Below, piece after piece: positions 43,969 through 52,261 of a DNA stretch of 64,000 bases. The stretch is from Bacterioplanoides sp965200585 (GTDB lineage Bacteria > Pseudomonadota > Gammaproteobacteria > Pseudomonadales > Oceanobacteraceae). The DNA lies in NCBI RefSeq assembly GCF_965200585.1, contig NZ_OZ241361.1, one strand, 5' to 3'. The notes under the pieces are model-generated. The model saw nothing but the letters and a program-made list of their open reading frames with translations. It did no database searches and was not told the origin of the DNA. Position 1 is the first letter of the stretch; every line of letters begins with the position of its first letter. The translations under genes and the position numbers were made by a program.

Positions 43969-44622
43969 ATGCGCGTAATTCTGTTGGGTGCTCCCGGTGC
44001 TGGTAAAGGCACACAGGCTCAGTTTATTTGTGAAAAGTTTGAGATTCCTCAGATTTCTACCGGTGACATGCTGCGTGCTGCAGTAAAAGCTGGTAGCGAA
44101 CTGGGTCTGAAAGTTAAAGAAATCATGGAAACCGGCGGTTTGGTATCCGATGAGATCATCATTGACCTGGTCAAAGAGCGTATTCAGCAAGAAGATTGCG
44201 CTAATGGTTTCCTGTTTGACGGTTTCCCACGCACTATTCCACAGGCTCAGGCGCTGCTGGATGCCGGTGTTGCTATTGATGCGGTACTGGAAATTGATGT
44301 CGCGGATGAAGAAATCGTAAAACGTTTAGGTGGCCGTCGTGTGCACCCGGGTTCTGGCCGTGTTTATCATGTTGTTTACAATCCACCAAAAGTGGAAGGT
44401 AAAGATGACGAAACGGGTGAAGATCTGATTCAGCGTGATGACGATCAGGAAGAAACCATTCGCAAGCGTTTGGCTATTTATCACGAGCAAACTGCACCAC
44501 TGGTTTCTTTCTATAAAGAATTACAGGCTGAAAATGGTGATGATGCACCAAAATACAGCCATATTCCGGGTGTAGGTTCTCTGGAAGAAATCACTGAATC
44601 CGTGATGGCTGCATTAAACTAA
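43969..44622 (+). CDS. adk: Adenylate kinase
   Basis: A 217-residue kinase that interconverts AMP, ADP and ATP. P-loop GAPGAGKGTQ at residues 7-16, DGFPRT in the middle, and a long-form LID domain (about 122-160). The LID lacks the four zinc cysteines of Gram-positive forms. AAGGAG sits 7 nt before the ATG. Confidence 0.97.
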   Translation: MRVILLGAPGAGKGTQAQFICEKFEIPQISTGDMLRAAVKAGSELGLKVKEIMETGGLVSDEIIIDLVKERIQQEDCANGFLFDGFPRTIPQAQALLDAGVAIDAVLEIDVADEEIVKRLGGRRVHPGSGRVYHVVYNPPKVEGKDDETGEDLIQRDDDQEETIRKRLAIYHEQTAPLVSFYKELQAENGDDAPKYSHIPGVGSLEEITESVMAALN

Positions 44623-44640
44623 GCTAAAACAAGGATTCGA

Positions 44641-44667
44641 AAAAAGGGCCTCATGGCCCTTTTTTTA
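44641..44667 (+). terminator. Terminator after adk
   Basis: AAAAAGGGCC/GGCCCTTTTT with a 4-nt loop, followed by further T residues. Confidence 0.9.
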
Positions 44668-45054
44668 TGCCTGTCGTATTAACGGCTCCCGTTAATAGAG
44701 TTAACTGTTCGGTGAAAAAGCGCCTTAAAAAATAAACTATTCATTTATCAGTTTATTGAACTTTTGATTTGTTATAACGGTCTTCTGTAAAAATAACCGG
44801 CAATAAGTGAAAGCGTTTGCGGTGATCTGAATTATTCAGAAATATCCCGGATAACGAAAAAAGCCGGTCTTAATCAATAAAAAAACGTTTAAATGGCGAA
44901 AAAACGCCAAAATCAAGTTTTTTATGCGAATATTTTTTGGTTTTTTTAATTAAAAATACTATTATTGCATCGAATAGTTATTGTACAGCGCTTGCTGTAA
45001 CTGGCAGTTGTACGTACTACGATTTCTGATCAGATATAAAATCGAGGACTAACC
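44668..45054. other. 387-bp A+T-rich intergenic region before the H1-like gene
   Basis: No reading frame is supported here. From about 44870 to 44980 there are repeated A- and T-tracts that probably give curved DNA. Near 44980-45020 TTGTAC occurs twice around GCGCTTGCTGTAACTG. A TATAAA-like box (about 45035) and GAGGA (45044-45048) precede the ATG. The long, curved leader suggests complex control of the AlgP-like gene. Confidence 0.5.
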
Positions 45055-46002
45055 ATGGCACGACCAAAGAAAGCGCCTGCTAAACGTGGACGTAAGCCTG
45101 CTGCCAAAAAAGCAGAAGCACCTGCTCTGCCAAAAGCAGTTGCGGCAGCAACTAAAGCGGTTGAAAAAGCAACGAAAGCGGTTGCGGCTCAACAAACTAA
45201 AGTAGAAGCAGCAGAGAAAAAAGCAGCAGCGGCAAAAGCCAAAGCCAGCGCTGCGAAAGCGACTGCCGCAGCAAAACGTGCTGCAACAGCGGCTAATGCC
45301 AAAGTCAAAGCTGAAAAAGAGAAACTGCAAGCTGCAAAAGCAGCAGTGCGTACCGCTGCAACAGCTCTGAAAGTCGCCGAAATTGAAGCAAAAGCAGAAG
45401 CAGCCCTGGCAGCGGCTAAAGAAGCAGCTGCAGCGTATGAAGCTGAACTGACTGCTAAAGCAGATGCTGATCTGGCAAAAGCGGTTGCTGCTTTTGAAGC
45501 CAAATGGCGCAAGGCTCGTGCTAAACAAGATGCTGTAAAAGTAAAAGCACGTGCGAAAAAAGAAGAAAGCAAAGCGAAAGTTGCTGCTAAAAAACTGAAA
45601 GCCAAAGCGGCTGCAGCAGAAGCACCAGCGAAGCCAAAAGCTAAGCCTGGTCGTCCGGCTAAAGCAAAAACCGCAACGTCAAAAGATGCAGCACCTAAGC
45701 GTCGCGGTCGTCCGCCAAAAGCAGCGGCAGCACCTGCTAAAGCAGCTCCGGCAAAAGACGCAGCACCTAAGCGTCGTGGTCGTCCTGCAAAAGCAGCGGC
45801 AGCACCTGCTAAAGCGGCTCCGGCAAAAGATGCAGCGCCTAAGCGTCGCGGTCGTCCACCAAAAGCAGCGGCAGCACCAGCAGCCGCGAAAGACGCAGCA
45901 CCTAAGCGTCGTGGTCGTCCACCAAAAGCAGCTGCGGCTCCAGCACCTGCAAAAGATGCGGCACCTAAGCGTCGCGGTCGCCCACCTAAAGCGGCTAAAT
46001 AA
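45055..46002 (+). CDS. AlgP-like histone H1-type DNA-binding protein
   Basis: A 315-residue protein made mostly of Ala, Lys and Pro. The first 200 residues form an Ala/Lys/Glu coiled region, and a short N-terminal KRGRKPAAKK is AT-hook-like. The last 105 residues hold five repeats with K-D-A-A-P-K-R-R-G-R-P-x-K, each an AT-hook-like RGRP core. Pseudomonas AlgP (AlgR3) has the same plan and affects alginate gene expression and nucleoid structure. Homology by composition alone is weak, so the name is provisional. GAGGA precedes the ATG. Confidence 0.8.
   Translation: MARPKKAPAKRGRKPAAKKAEAPALPKAVAAATKAVEKATKAVAAQQTKVEAAEKKAAAAKAKASAAKATAAAKRAATAANAKVKAEKEKLQAAKAAVRTAATALKVAEIEAKAEAALAAAKEAAAAYEAELTAKADADLAKAVAAFEAKWRKARAKQDAVKVKARAKKEESKAKVAAKKLKAKAAAAEAPAKPKAKPGRPAKAKTATSKDAAPKRRGRPPKAAAAPAKAAPAKDAAPKRRGRPAKAAAAPAKAAPAKDAAPKRRGRPPKAAAAPAAAKDAAPKRRGRPPKAAAAPAPAKDAAPKRRGRPPKAAK
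45682..46002 (+). repeat. Five tandem RGRP-coding repeats (72/72/63/63 bp)
   Basis: Units start at 45682, 45754, 45826, 45889 and 45952. The first two steps are 72 bp and the last two 63 bp; the difference is loss of an internal AKA segment. High DNA identity between units suggests recent slippage, so strain length variation is expected. Confidence 0.8.
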
Positions 46003-46003
46003 T

Positions 46004-46032
46004 AAAAATGCCCGGCTTGCCGGGCATTTTTA
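46004..46032 (+). terminator. Terminator after the H1-like gene
   Basis: ATGCCCGGC/GCCGGGCAT with a 2-nt centre, A-run before and T-run after. Confidence 0.9.
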
Positions 46033-46126
46033 TATCCTTTCTTCCTTCCCCTAATTATCGCTATGCTATACTGCCGCGGTTTTTTACGGCTGTTTTTCTT
46101 TTCTCTTGAGCGGTATTTGGAGCGGT

Positions 46127-46831
46127 ATGGCTAATCTGTTAATTCTCGACGCTTCGTCGGCATTGTGCTCAGTTTCTTTATTAACTGATCAGGGCAATTT
46201 TCACGTGTGTGAAGATCAGCCGAGACGCCACGCTCAGCGCTTATTGCCCATGGTGGATGAAATTCTGCAGCAAAGCGGTTTGCAGAAACATCAGTTGAAT
46301 GGCATTGCCTATGGTCGTGGCCCTGGCTCTTTTACCGGTATTCGAATTGCTGCATCCGTGATGCAGGGTATTGCTTTAGCGCTGAATATTCCGGTTTATG
46401 GATGCTCGTCATTACAGGCTGTTGCGCAAGAAGTCGCAGAAACCGAACCACTACCGGCCTCACAAAAAATTGCCGTGATTATGGATGCTCATATGGGCGA
46501 AGTATTCTGGGGAATTTTTCAGTGTGATGAAAATGGCATGATGCAACCACAAGGACATGAGCAGGTATCTACTCCGGAAGTTTGTATCGAAGCGTTAACG
46601 GATTTTGATGGCTTGCTGGTCGGTGATGGTTTGGCACTGACGAGTATGTCAGCGTTAACAGCAGACAATAGCTGTGTACAGCCGAAGACAGAATATATGG
46701 CTCGTCTGGTGCAGGTAGCTTGGGAAAACAATGAATTTGGCAGCGAAGAACAACACCAGCCTGTTTATTTACGCGATTCTGTTGCCTGGAAAAAACTGGA
46801 TGAACAACCGAGCCTGTTAAAGCGCTCTTAA
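46127..46831 (+). CDS. tsaB: tRNA threonylcarbamoyladenosine biosynthesis protein TsaB
   Basis: A 234-residue ASKHA-fold protein. The N-terminal ILDASSALCSVSL and the GRGPGSFTGIRI motif are characteristic. It works with TsaD and TsaE in t6A37 modification of tRNA. The ATG has GGAG about 6 nt upstream. It heads a tsaB-uppP-rsmJ cluster. Confidence 0.94.
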   Translation: MANLLILDASSALCSVSLLTDQGNFHVCEDQPRRHAQRLLPMVDEILQQSGLQKHQLNGIAYGRGPGSFTGIRIAASVMQGIALALNIPVYGCSSLQAVAQEVAETEPLPASQKIAVIMDAHMGEVFWGIFQCDENGMMQPQGHEQVSTPEVCIEALTDFDGLLVGDGLALTSMSALTADNSCVQPKTEYMARLVQVAWENNEFGSEEQHQPVYLRDSVAWKKLDEQPSLLKRS

Positions 46832-46840
46832 GGACATATC

Positions 46841-47638
46841 ATGGATTTGATCGAAATTATTGTACTGGCTCTGTTGCAGGGGTTAACGGAATTTTTGCCA
46901 ATTTCCAGCTCGGCACATTTAATTTTGCCGTCCCGGTTATTGGGTTGGGAGGATCAGGGGCTAGCTTTTGATGTGGCCGTTCATGTTGGCACCCTGGCCG
47001 CCGTGATGTTGTATTTCCGCCGTGACATTGGGGTGCTGACGCTTAACTGGTTTAAAACCGGGTTCAGTTCGACACCAAATACTGAAGCAAAACTCGCCTG
47101 GTTTGTGGTTGTCGCAACCATTCCGGCAGGATTGGCTGGGTTATTATTAGATGACTGGATTGAAGCCAATTTACGCTCAACAGCGGTTATTGCCGCCACC
47201 ACCATTGGCTTTGGTTTATTGCTGGGGTTTGCTGATAAATCTCAAAAAGACGGTATTACCCTGACTCATATGACCGTAATGATGGCGCTGGTTATTGGTT
47301 TAGCGCAGGCGCTGGCATTAATCCCGGGGACTTCACGTTCCGGCATTACCATTACTGCTGCCCTGTTAGTGGGCTTGCACCGGATTGAAGCGGCGCGTTT
47401 TTCTTTTTTATTATCCATTCCATTAATTCTGGCCGCAGGCGGACTAAAAACATTAGAGCTGGTTAATTCGTCATTACCGGTTGACTGGTTATCATTGGCA
47501 TCGGGTGCTGCGATTTCAGCGATCAGTGCCTGGTTGTGTATTTATTACTTTCTCGCCTTTATTAATAAAATCGGCATGATGCCCTTTGTCATTTACCGGC
47601 TGATTCTGGGTGCGGTATTACTGGTGTTCTTTATCTGA
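46841..47638 (+). CDS. uppP: Undecaprenyl-diphosphatase (UppP/BacA)
   Basis: A 265-residue membrane enzyme. LLQGLTEFLPISSSAHL near the start and PGTSRSGITI at about 168 are the two catalytic motifs. It recycles the lipid carrier for peptidoglycan and confers bacitracin tolerance. It begins 9 bp after tsaB and its stop overlaps the rsmJ start (TGATG). Confidence 0.96.
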   Translation: MDLIEIIVLALLQGLTEFLPISSSAHLILPSRLLGWEDQGLAFDVAVHVGTLAAVMLYFRRDIGVLTLNWFKTGFSSTPNTEAKLAWFVVVATIPAGLAGLLLDDWIEANLRSTAVIAATTIGFGLLLGFADKSQKDGITLTHMTVMMALVIGLAQALALIPGTSRSGITITAALLVGLHRIEAARFSFLLSIPLILAAGGLKTLELVNSSLPVDWLSLASGAAISAISAWLCIYYFLAFINKIGMMPFVIYRLILGAVLLVFFI

Positions 47639-48432
47639 TGGCGTCACTGATTTGTCTGGATAATCGGCTGCAACAAGAAGCGCTGGCATTGAGCCAGCGT
47701 TTTTCTTTGTTATTAGCTGACGAATCTTTGTTAGCAGAGCCGGGCTTTCATTTGTGTCTGGATGAGAACGGTTTGAGTTTGCAGCAGGGCGCGGTTCGGC
47801 CAGGTAAAAAACGCACTCAGGTGCAGGTGGATTTTTCTCAGGGAGCTGTGGCGCACCGGCGTAAGTTTGGTGGCGGTCAGGGGCAGGATATTGCCAAGGC
47901 GATTGGGGTCTCGGCGTATAAACCCAGCGTGATTGATGCCACCGCAGGCTTAGGGCGTGATTCCTTTGTATTAGCAACGCTGGGTTGTCAGGTAACGGCT
48001 TATGAGCGTCAGCCGGTTGTTGCGGCGTTATTGCAGGATGGTTTGAATCGGGGTTTATCCGATCCGGAAATAGCCGATATTATCGCCCGTATCTTATTAC
48101 AGCATGGTAGCAGTCATGAATTGCTGGTGGCGCCACAAGACCCTGTGTTATTAGCCGATGTGGTATATCTCGACCCGATGTTTGAACATGATGAAAAAGC
48201 CAAGGCGCAGGTCAAAAAAGACATGCAGGCGTTTCGTCAGGTGGTGGGGCAGGATAATGACGCGGATGATTTATTATCACGGGCCTGGGATTGTGCCCGT
48301 TGTCGGGTGGTGGTGAAACGTGCACGCAAAGCACGGCCATTGGCCGACCGTGAGCCGACGTATGCATTAACCGGCAAAGCTAACCGGTTTGATATTTATG
48401 TGAAGGCTAAAGTAGCACCGCTCCCACTCTAA
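47638..48432 (+). CDS. rsmJ: 16S rRNA (guanine1516-N2)-methyltransferase
   Basis: A 264-residue methyltransferase with RRKFGGGQGQDIAKA, the SAM motif DATAGLGRDSFVLA and the LDPMFE motif, as in E. coli RsmJ (YhiQ). It is translationally coupled to uppP. Its final codons run into a hairpin. Confidence 0.93.
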   Translation: MASLICLDNRLQQEALALSQRFSLLLADESLLAEPGFHLCLDENGLSLQQGAVRPGKKRTQVQVDFSQGAVAHRRKFGGGQGQDIAKAIGVSAYKPSVIDATAGLGRDSFVLATLGCQVTAYERQPVVAALLQDGLNRGLSDPEIADIIARILLQHGSSHELLVAPQDPVLLADVVYLDPMFEHDEKAKAQVKKDMQAFRQVVGQDNDADDLLSRAWDCARCRVVVKRARKARPLADREPTYALTGKANRFDIYVKAKVAPLPL

Positions 48433-48442
48433 GAGTGGGAGC
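48420..48442. terminator. Hairpin at the rsmJ stop
   Basis: GCTCCCACTC/GAGTGGGAGC, 10 bp with a 3-nt loop, covering the stop codon and lying between convergent rsmJ and plsB. No T-run, so its role as terminator is unproven. Confidence 0.4.
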
Positions 48443-48468
48443 TGGGATAGGAGTAGGGGCATCCAGCC

Positions 48469-50937
48469 TTATTCCGGCAATTCGTTTTCCAGGCTGCGTA
48501 AAATACTCTGACGCAAGGCGCCGTCGAGAATCACCTCCAGTACTGCGGATAAATTCTTTAATTCCTCACCGTGCAACAGCGAGTCGTCTTCCGCTCTGGT
48601 CAGCAACTCGCGTTGTTGCAGATGCTGAATCAGTGTCCGGAATAAAGACTTATCAAAGAACTCAGGCGCATTAATACCGTATAGCAGGCTGATGCGCTGT
48701 GCCAGTAAGGTACTTTGCTCTTCCGTTTCTTTGGCATTCAAGCTGCCGGAGCCGCGACGAATTAACAGGCTGACCGTCAGGAAATAACGCTCCAGTGTCT
48801 GCATCACGTTATCAGCCAGGCCGCGCAACATAGCAAACTCATTGCTGGTGGTTGGTGTGGCATGGAACCCCTGATCGTTTTCGAACAAATAGCCTTTTTC
48901 TACCAAGGCATCCAGCCAGCGATCAATGTCGGAGTCGAGTTCATCCGCCTGCCAGTGCAAAAATAACTCAGCCTGCAAAAAAGAATACAGTTGCTGAATG
49001 TTCTGATGCACCTGAGGGCGGGTATAGCGCTGATTATTCACAAATAAGCAGGCAATTAAGGATGGTAAAGCAAACAGGTGTAGCACGTTATTGCGATAGT
49101 AGGTCAGGGTGACGGCCTGACGGTCATCGGTTTGAATTAAATCGCCCATTGGGTGTTTGCTACGCGAGAACACCCCCATAGCTTCAGCATAATTCAGCCA
49201 TTGTGAACCATCGCCTTCAGGGAGTGCGGTAATCTGGCTGTAAGGTGTTTGCTGTAATAAGTCGCGGTAAGACTCCATCTGACGAATCAGGGTTTGTTCG
49301 TCCATCGCCTGCCGTGGTGCCGATAAAATACTCAGAGCCAACAGGTTGATGGGGTTCACGGAAGCGGCATTATTAATTTCAGTGGCGACTTTTAACGCCA
49401 GCTTATTCACCACCGCAGGTGCCCAATCCGGGCGGAAGTTACACGTCTGGTAATCCTGTTGCTGCCAATCTGGCTTTTCCTGATCGAGAAAATCGTTCAG
49501 GTGAATCGGGTTACCAAAGGTGACATGCACTTTGCCGAAGGACTTCTTAAATGAGCGCAGTGTGCCCAATAAGCCAAAAATATTTTCCTTTTTCTTTTTC
49601 TTACCACGTAACTCGCCTAAGTAGCTGTTGGCTTCAAAGACTTTTTCGTAGCCAGTGTAAACCGGCATAAAAATGATTGGTTTTTTGGAGTCACGTAAAT
49701 AACTGCGCAGCGTCATAGCCAACATACCGGCTTTGGGGTTGAGTGTTCTGCCGGTACGGCTGCGACCACCTTCAACAAAATACTCGGTGGCATAACCATT
49801 GGCAAAAATGGTGTGCAGGTATTCATCAAAAACGGCGGCATATAATGGATTGTCGCGGAAGGTACGACGCATAAAGAACGCACCACCACGGCGCAGAATC
49901 GGCCCGACAACCGGCATATTCAGGTTAATACCCGCGGCAATTTGTGGCAGCTGTAACCCCTGAACGTAGAGAACGTATGACAACAGCAGGTAATCAATAT
50001 GACTGCGATGGCACGGCACATAGATAATTTCGTTATCTTTACTGACTTCTTTCAGGGTCTCGATATTGTGTAAGTTGACGCCGTTGTAAATTTTATTCCA
50101 CACCCAGGTCAATAACACATACAGAAAGCGGATATTGGTATAAGAAATATTGGAGGCAATTTCATCGGCATATTTCAGCGCCTGTTGTTGTGCTTTGGCT
50201 TTGCTGATGCCCTTGCTTTCAACTTCCTGCTGAATGGCTTTAAGTACCATGGGTTTGCGCGGAATATTGTGCACCAGAGTACGGCGATGTGATAAATCCG
50301 GGCCTAATACCGAGGCCGACACCTGACGGTTGTGCACGCGCAGAATCCGGGACACTTTACGTGCCAGTACTTCCGGGCTTTTATCCGCTTCATACAGTTC
50401 ACGTAACGACAGTGGGGTGGAAAAATGCACAAAGGTATTGCGGCCATTCAACAAAATGGCCATCAGGGTGACCAGACGTCCGCCTAGTGCGCCACTGTTT
50501 TGTAACCAGATTTTCAGAAAAGAGCCTTCTTTATCCGGCGCTTTACCCCAGAAAACCCGCACCGGAATAATCTGGATATCCCGTTGCTCATCTTCTGCTA
50601 ACCAGCTGGCGTGTTTGACTAATTGCTTGGCAACGGTTGGTGAGCCTTTACGACGAAAAATGCCGGTGCGTTTGTATAAGCTGAAAAACGGTTTGGCTGA
50701 CAGACGCCGAGACAGTCGTTCTTCATTGGGGCTGGTCCAGCCAAATTGTGTGACTTCTTTGTCGATTACCAGTTGTTCTGCATGTGACGGAGACAACAAG
50801 GCATAAACAACAGGCTGATCAGGAGAGATTTTAAATTCGGATGCGTCCGGGCCAATTACCCGGGTTTTGACGACACTGTAAAGTATCTTCTGCTGCCAGC
50901 GATAAAGTGTGCGGCGCAGTGACTGAATAAACTGCAT
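48469..50937 (-). CDS. plsB: Glycerol-3-phosphate 1-O-acyltransferase
   Basis: An 822-residue membrane enzyme, close to E. coli PlsB (807). The acyltransferase motifs are complete: HRSHIDYLL, GGAFFMRRTF, FVEGGRSRTGR and FMPVYTGYEKV. It carries out the first acylation in phospholipid synthesis. The ATG at 50937 (MQFIQSLRR) is preferred, with GAGAC upstream; a GTG 54 nt earlier lies in a repeat region and is rejected. Confidence 0.95.
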   Translation of the reverse strand: MQFIQSLRRTLYRWQQKILYSVVKTRVIGPDASEFKISPDQPVVYALLSPSHAEQLVIDKEVTQFGWTSPNEERLSRRLSAKPFFSLYKRTGIFRRKGSPTVAKQLVKHASWLAEDEQRDIQIIPVRVFWGKAPDKEGSFLKIWLQNSGALGGRLVTLMAILLNGRNTFVHFSTPLSLRELYEADKSPEVLARKVSRILRVHNRQVSASVLGPDLSHRRTLVHNIPRKPMVLKAIQQEVESKGISKAKAQQQALKYADEIASNISYTNIRFLYVLLTWVWNKIYNGVNLHNIETLKEVSKDNEIIYVPCHRSHIDYLLLSYVLYVQGLQLPQIAAGINLNMPVVGPILRRGGAFFMRRTFRDNPLYAAVFDEYLHTIFANGYATEYFVEGGRSRTGRTLNPKAGMLAMTLRSYLRDSKKPIIFMPVYTGYEKVFEANSYLGELRGKKKKKENIFGLLGTLRSFKKSFGKVHVTFGNPIHLNDFLDQEKPDWQQQDYQTCNFRPDWAPAVVNKLALKVATEINNAASVNPINLLALSILSAPRQAMDEQTLIRQMESYRDLLQQTPYSQITALPEGDGSQWLNYAEAMGVFSRSKHPMGDLIQTDDRQAVTLTYYRNNVLHLFALPSLIACLFVNNQRYTRPQVHQNIQQLYSFLQAELFLHWQADELDSDIDRWLDALVEKGYLFENDQGFHATPTTSNEFAMLRGLADNVMQTLERYFLTVSLLIRRGSGSLNAKETEEQSTLLAQRISLLYGINAPEFFDKSLFRTLIQHLQQRELLTRAEDDSLLHGEELKNLSAVLEVILDGALRQSILRSLENELPE

Positions 50938-50974
50938 AACAAGTCTCAATAATAATACGGTCTGAAGCGGGCCA

Positions 50975-51014
50975 GGGCTGTTAACGGACACTAGCGGCTG
51001 TTAACGGGTGCTAG
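50975..51014. repeat. Tandem pair of 20-bp repeats upstream of plsB
   Basis: Two consecutive copies with a GGCTGTTAACGG core followed by CTAG (50975-50994 and 50995-51014), differing at a few bases. The GTTAAC cores are 20 bp apart, so they face the same side of the helix. They lie 38 bp before the plsB start and may be operator sites. Confidence 0.5.
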
Positions 51015-51088
51015 TTTACCCTGCCGGGTACAGGGTTAAAATGACTTCTGTGTGCAACCGGGCTGATGTGAATTATCAGTCGGGTGTT

Positions 51089-51364
51089 TTAATAATGAGG
51101 CGGTGGTGGTTCGTCAGAAACGTTTTTAATGCCGTTATCGTCATTGCCTACCTGCTCCAATTTCTGATGCATCATCTGAATGGCGCGTTTAGCCAGCTCA
51201 AACTGCTGCGACAAATCGGCAACTTCGCCGTTTAAGCTTTCGACGGTGTCCTCTAAAAAAGCAACGCGGGTTTCCAGCTCAATGATTTGCTCCTGATGTT
51301 TTTCCGAAGAAGGACGCTTTTCGGAGGAGGGAGTTTTTTCTGCGGGGGCTTGTTTCTCTGACAC
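51089..51364 (-). CDS. slyX: SlyX family protein
   Basis: A 91-residue protein. The SlyX core (ELETRVAFLEDTVESLNGEVADL) is a coiled coil, and the protein ends in the usual PPPHY. The N-terminus adds about 20 residues with repeated SSEK and is longer than usual. Function unknown. The GTG start has AAGG six bases upstream; a longer open frame from 51439 is not needed. Confidence 0.85.
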   Translation of the reverse strand: MSEKQAPAEKTPSSEKRPSSEKHQEQIIELETRVAFLEDTVESLNGEVADLSQQFELAKRAIQMMHQKLEQVGNDDNGIKNVSDEPPPPHY

Positions 51365-51555
51365 TCTGTACCTTATTGCTATCGTGTTGATTTTTTTAAT
51401 GAATTGGGCTTTCATAGCCCACTTGTTATATTTGCGCATTGTGTCTTGCGGCGGCTATCTTGCCATTTTTTCAGGGCAAATAGCCATTGAGTATTCACAA
51501 TCGTGTTCGTGCAAATAGTGATTAAACGATAATAACGATAGATACGAGAGAAAAC

Positions 51556-51990
51556 ATGGGTAAAGTTCTGGTTCGTAAATTAATTATTGCTGCGGTATTT
51601 GCTGCTTTGCTTCCGCTGGTGATGCAGATGGCGTTTCCGTTGAGTTTTGAAGGTAACACCAATTTACTGGTGGCATTAGCGATTGCTGGTTTTGTGACCA
51701 GTCTGGTATCCACTTTGTTGGTTCCGGCTCGTCGTCGTCGTTATCGTGGTAGCGGTACGATTGTTGAGACGGATGTGGAAGACGGTCGTGAGCGTGGTGT
51801 GGTGAAGTGGTTTAATGTGAAAAAAGGCTTTGGCTTTATTACCTGGGATGACGGTGAGGATGTGTTTGTTCACTTCCGCTCGATTCGTGGCCAGGGTCAT
51901 CGTTCATTAACCGAAGGGCAGCGTGTGAAGTTTACTGTTGTTCGTGGTCAGAAAGGCCCGCAAGCCGAAGATGTATCTGCTGTGCGTTGA
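51556..51990 (+). CDS. Membrane-anchored cold-shock domain protein
   Basis: A 144-residue protein. Two hydrophobic helices (about 8-28 and 37-58) are followed by a basic RRRRYRG linker and a C-terminal cold-shock domain (about 78-144). The RNA-binding motifs KGFGFI and VFVHFRSI are intact. Free CspA proteins are about 70 residues and soluble, so this fusion would tether a nucleic acid-binding domain to the inner membrane. Role unknown. GAGAG precedes the ATG. Confidence 0.8.
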   Translation: MGKVLVRKLIIAAVFAALLPLVMQMAFPLSFEGNTNLLVALAIAGFVTSLVSTLLVPARRRRYRGSGTIVETDVEDGRERGVVKWFNVKKGFGFITWDDGEDVFVHFRSIRGQGHRSLTEGQRVKFTVVRGQKGPQAEDVSAVR

Positions 51991-52030
51991 TCGCATCGGT
52001 TTGATCGCATCGGTTTGATCAATCACAAAA

Positions 52031-52054
52031 AAGGCCGCAGATGCGGCCTTTTTT
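52031..52054 (+). terminator. Terminator after the cold-shock gene
   Basis: AAGGCCGC/GCGGCCTT, 4-nt loop, A-run before and T-run after. Confidence 0.9.
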
Positions 52055-52090
52055 GTGGGTGTTGTTCTGGCTAGCTATGTGCCAGACCAG

Positions 52091-52192
52091 CTATGTGGCT
52101 GAGTCATTCTCCTGATGGAGACTCAATTCGTCACAGCTTTGTGCTTCGGCATACCATTGCATAATCAGAGTGAGCTGTTGCCAGATGACCAT
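52091..52192 (-). CDS. Possible 33-residue small protein
   Basis: Starts MVIWQQLTLIMQWY and ends DSAT. AGGAG lies 7 nt before the ATG, the best ribosome binding site in this gap, and a hairpin sits directly upstream of it. One amphipathic N-terminal helix with two Trp is likely. It lies downstream of suhB on the same strand. No family recognised. It is short enough to be chance; the ribosome binding site is the main support. Confidence 0.4.
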   Translation of the reverse strand: MVIWQQLTLIMQWYAEAQSCDELSLHQENDSAT

Positions 52193-52204
52193 AGCGTATC
52201 TCCT

Positions 52205-52236
52205 GCGGGTTTGTCTTCAGTATAGACAAATCCCGC
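52205..52236 (-). promoter_or_regulatory. Hairpin between suhB and the small ORF
   Basis: GCGGGTTTGTC pairs with GACAAATCCCGC across a 9-nt loop, with one bulged base. Read leftwards it ends directly at the AGGAG of the small ORF. It has no T-run, so it may be a weak suhB terminator or a translational control element. Confidence 0.45.
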
Positions 52237-52261
52237 AAGAGTAAAGCTGTTTACTGAACGC

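Noticed and set aside
45049..45605. Antisense frames rich in Phe/Cys/Ser opposite the H1-like gene
   Set aside because: They arise from complementing Ala/Lys codons and have no support.
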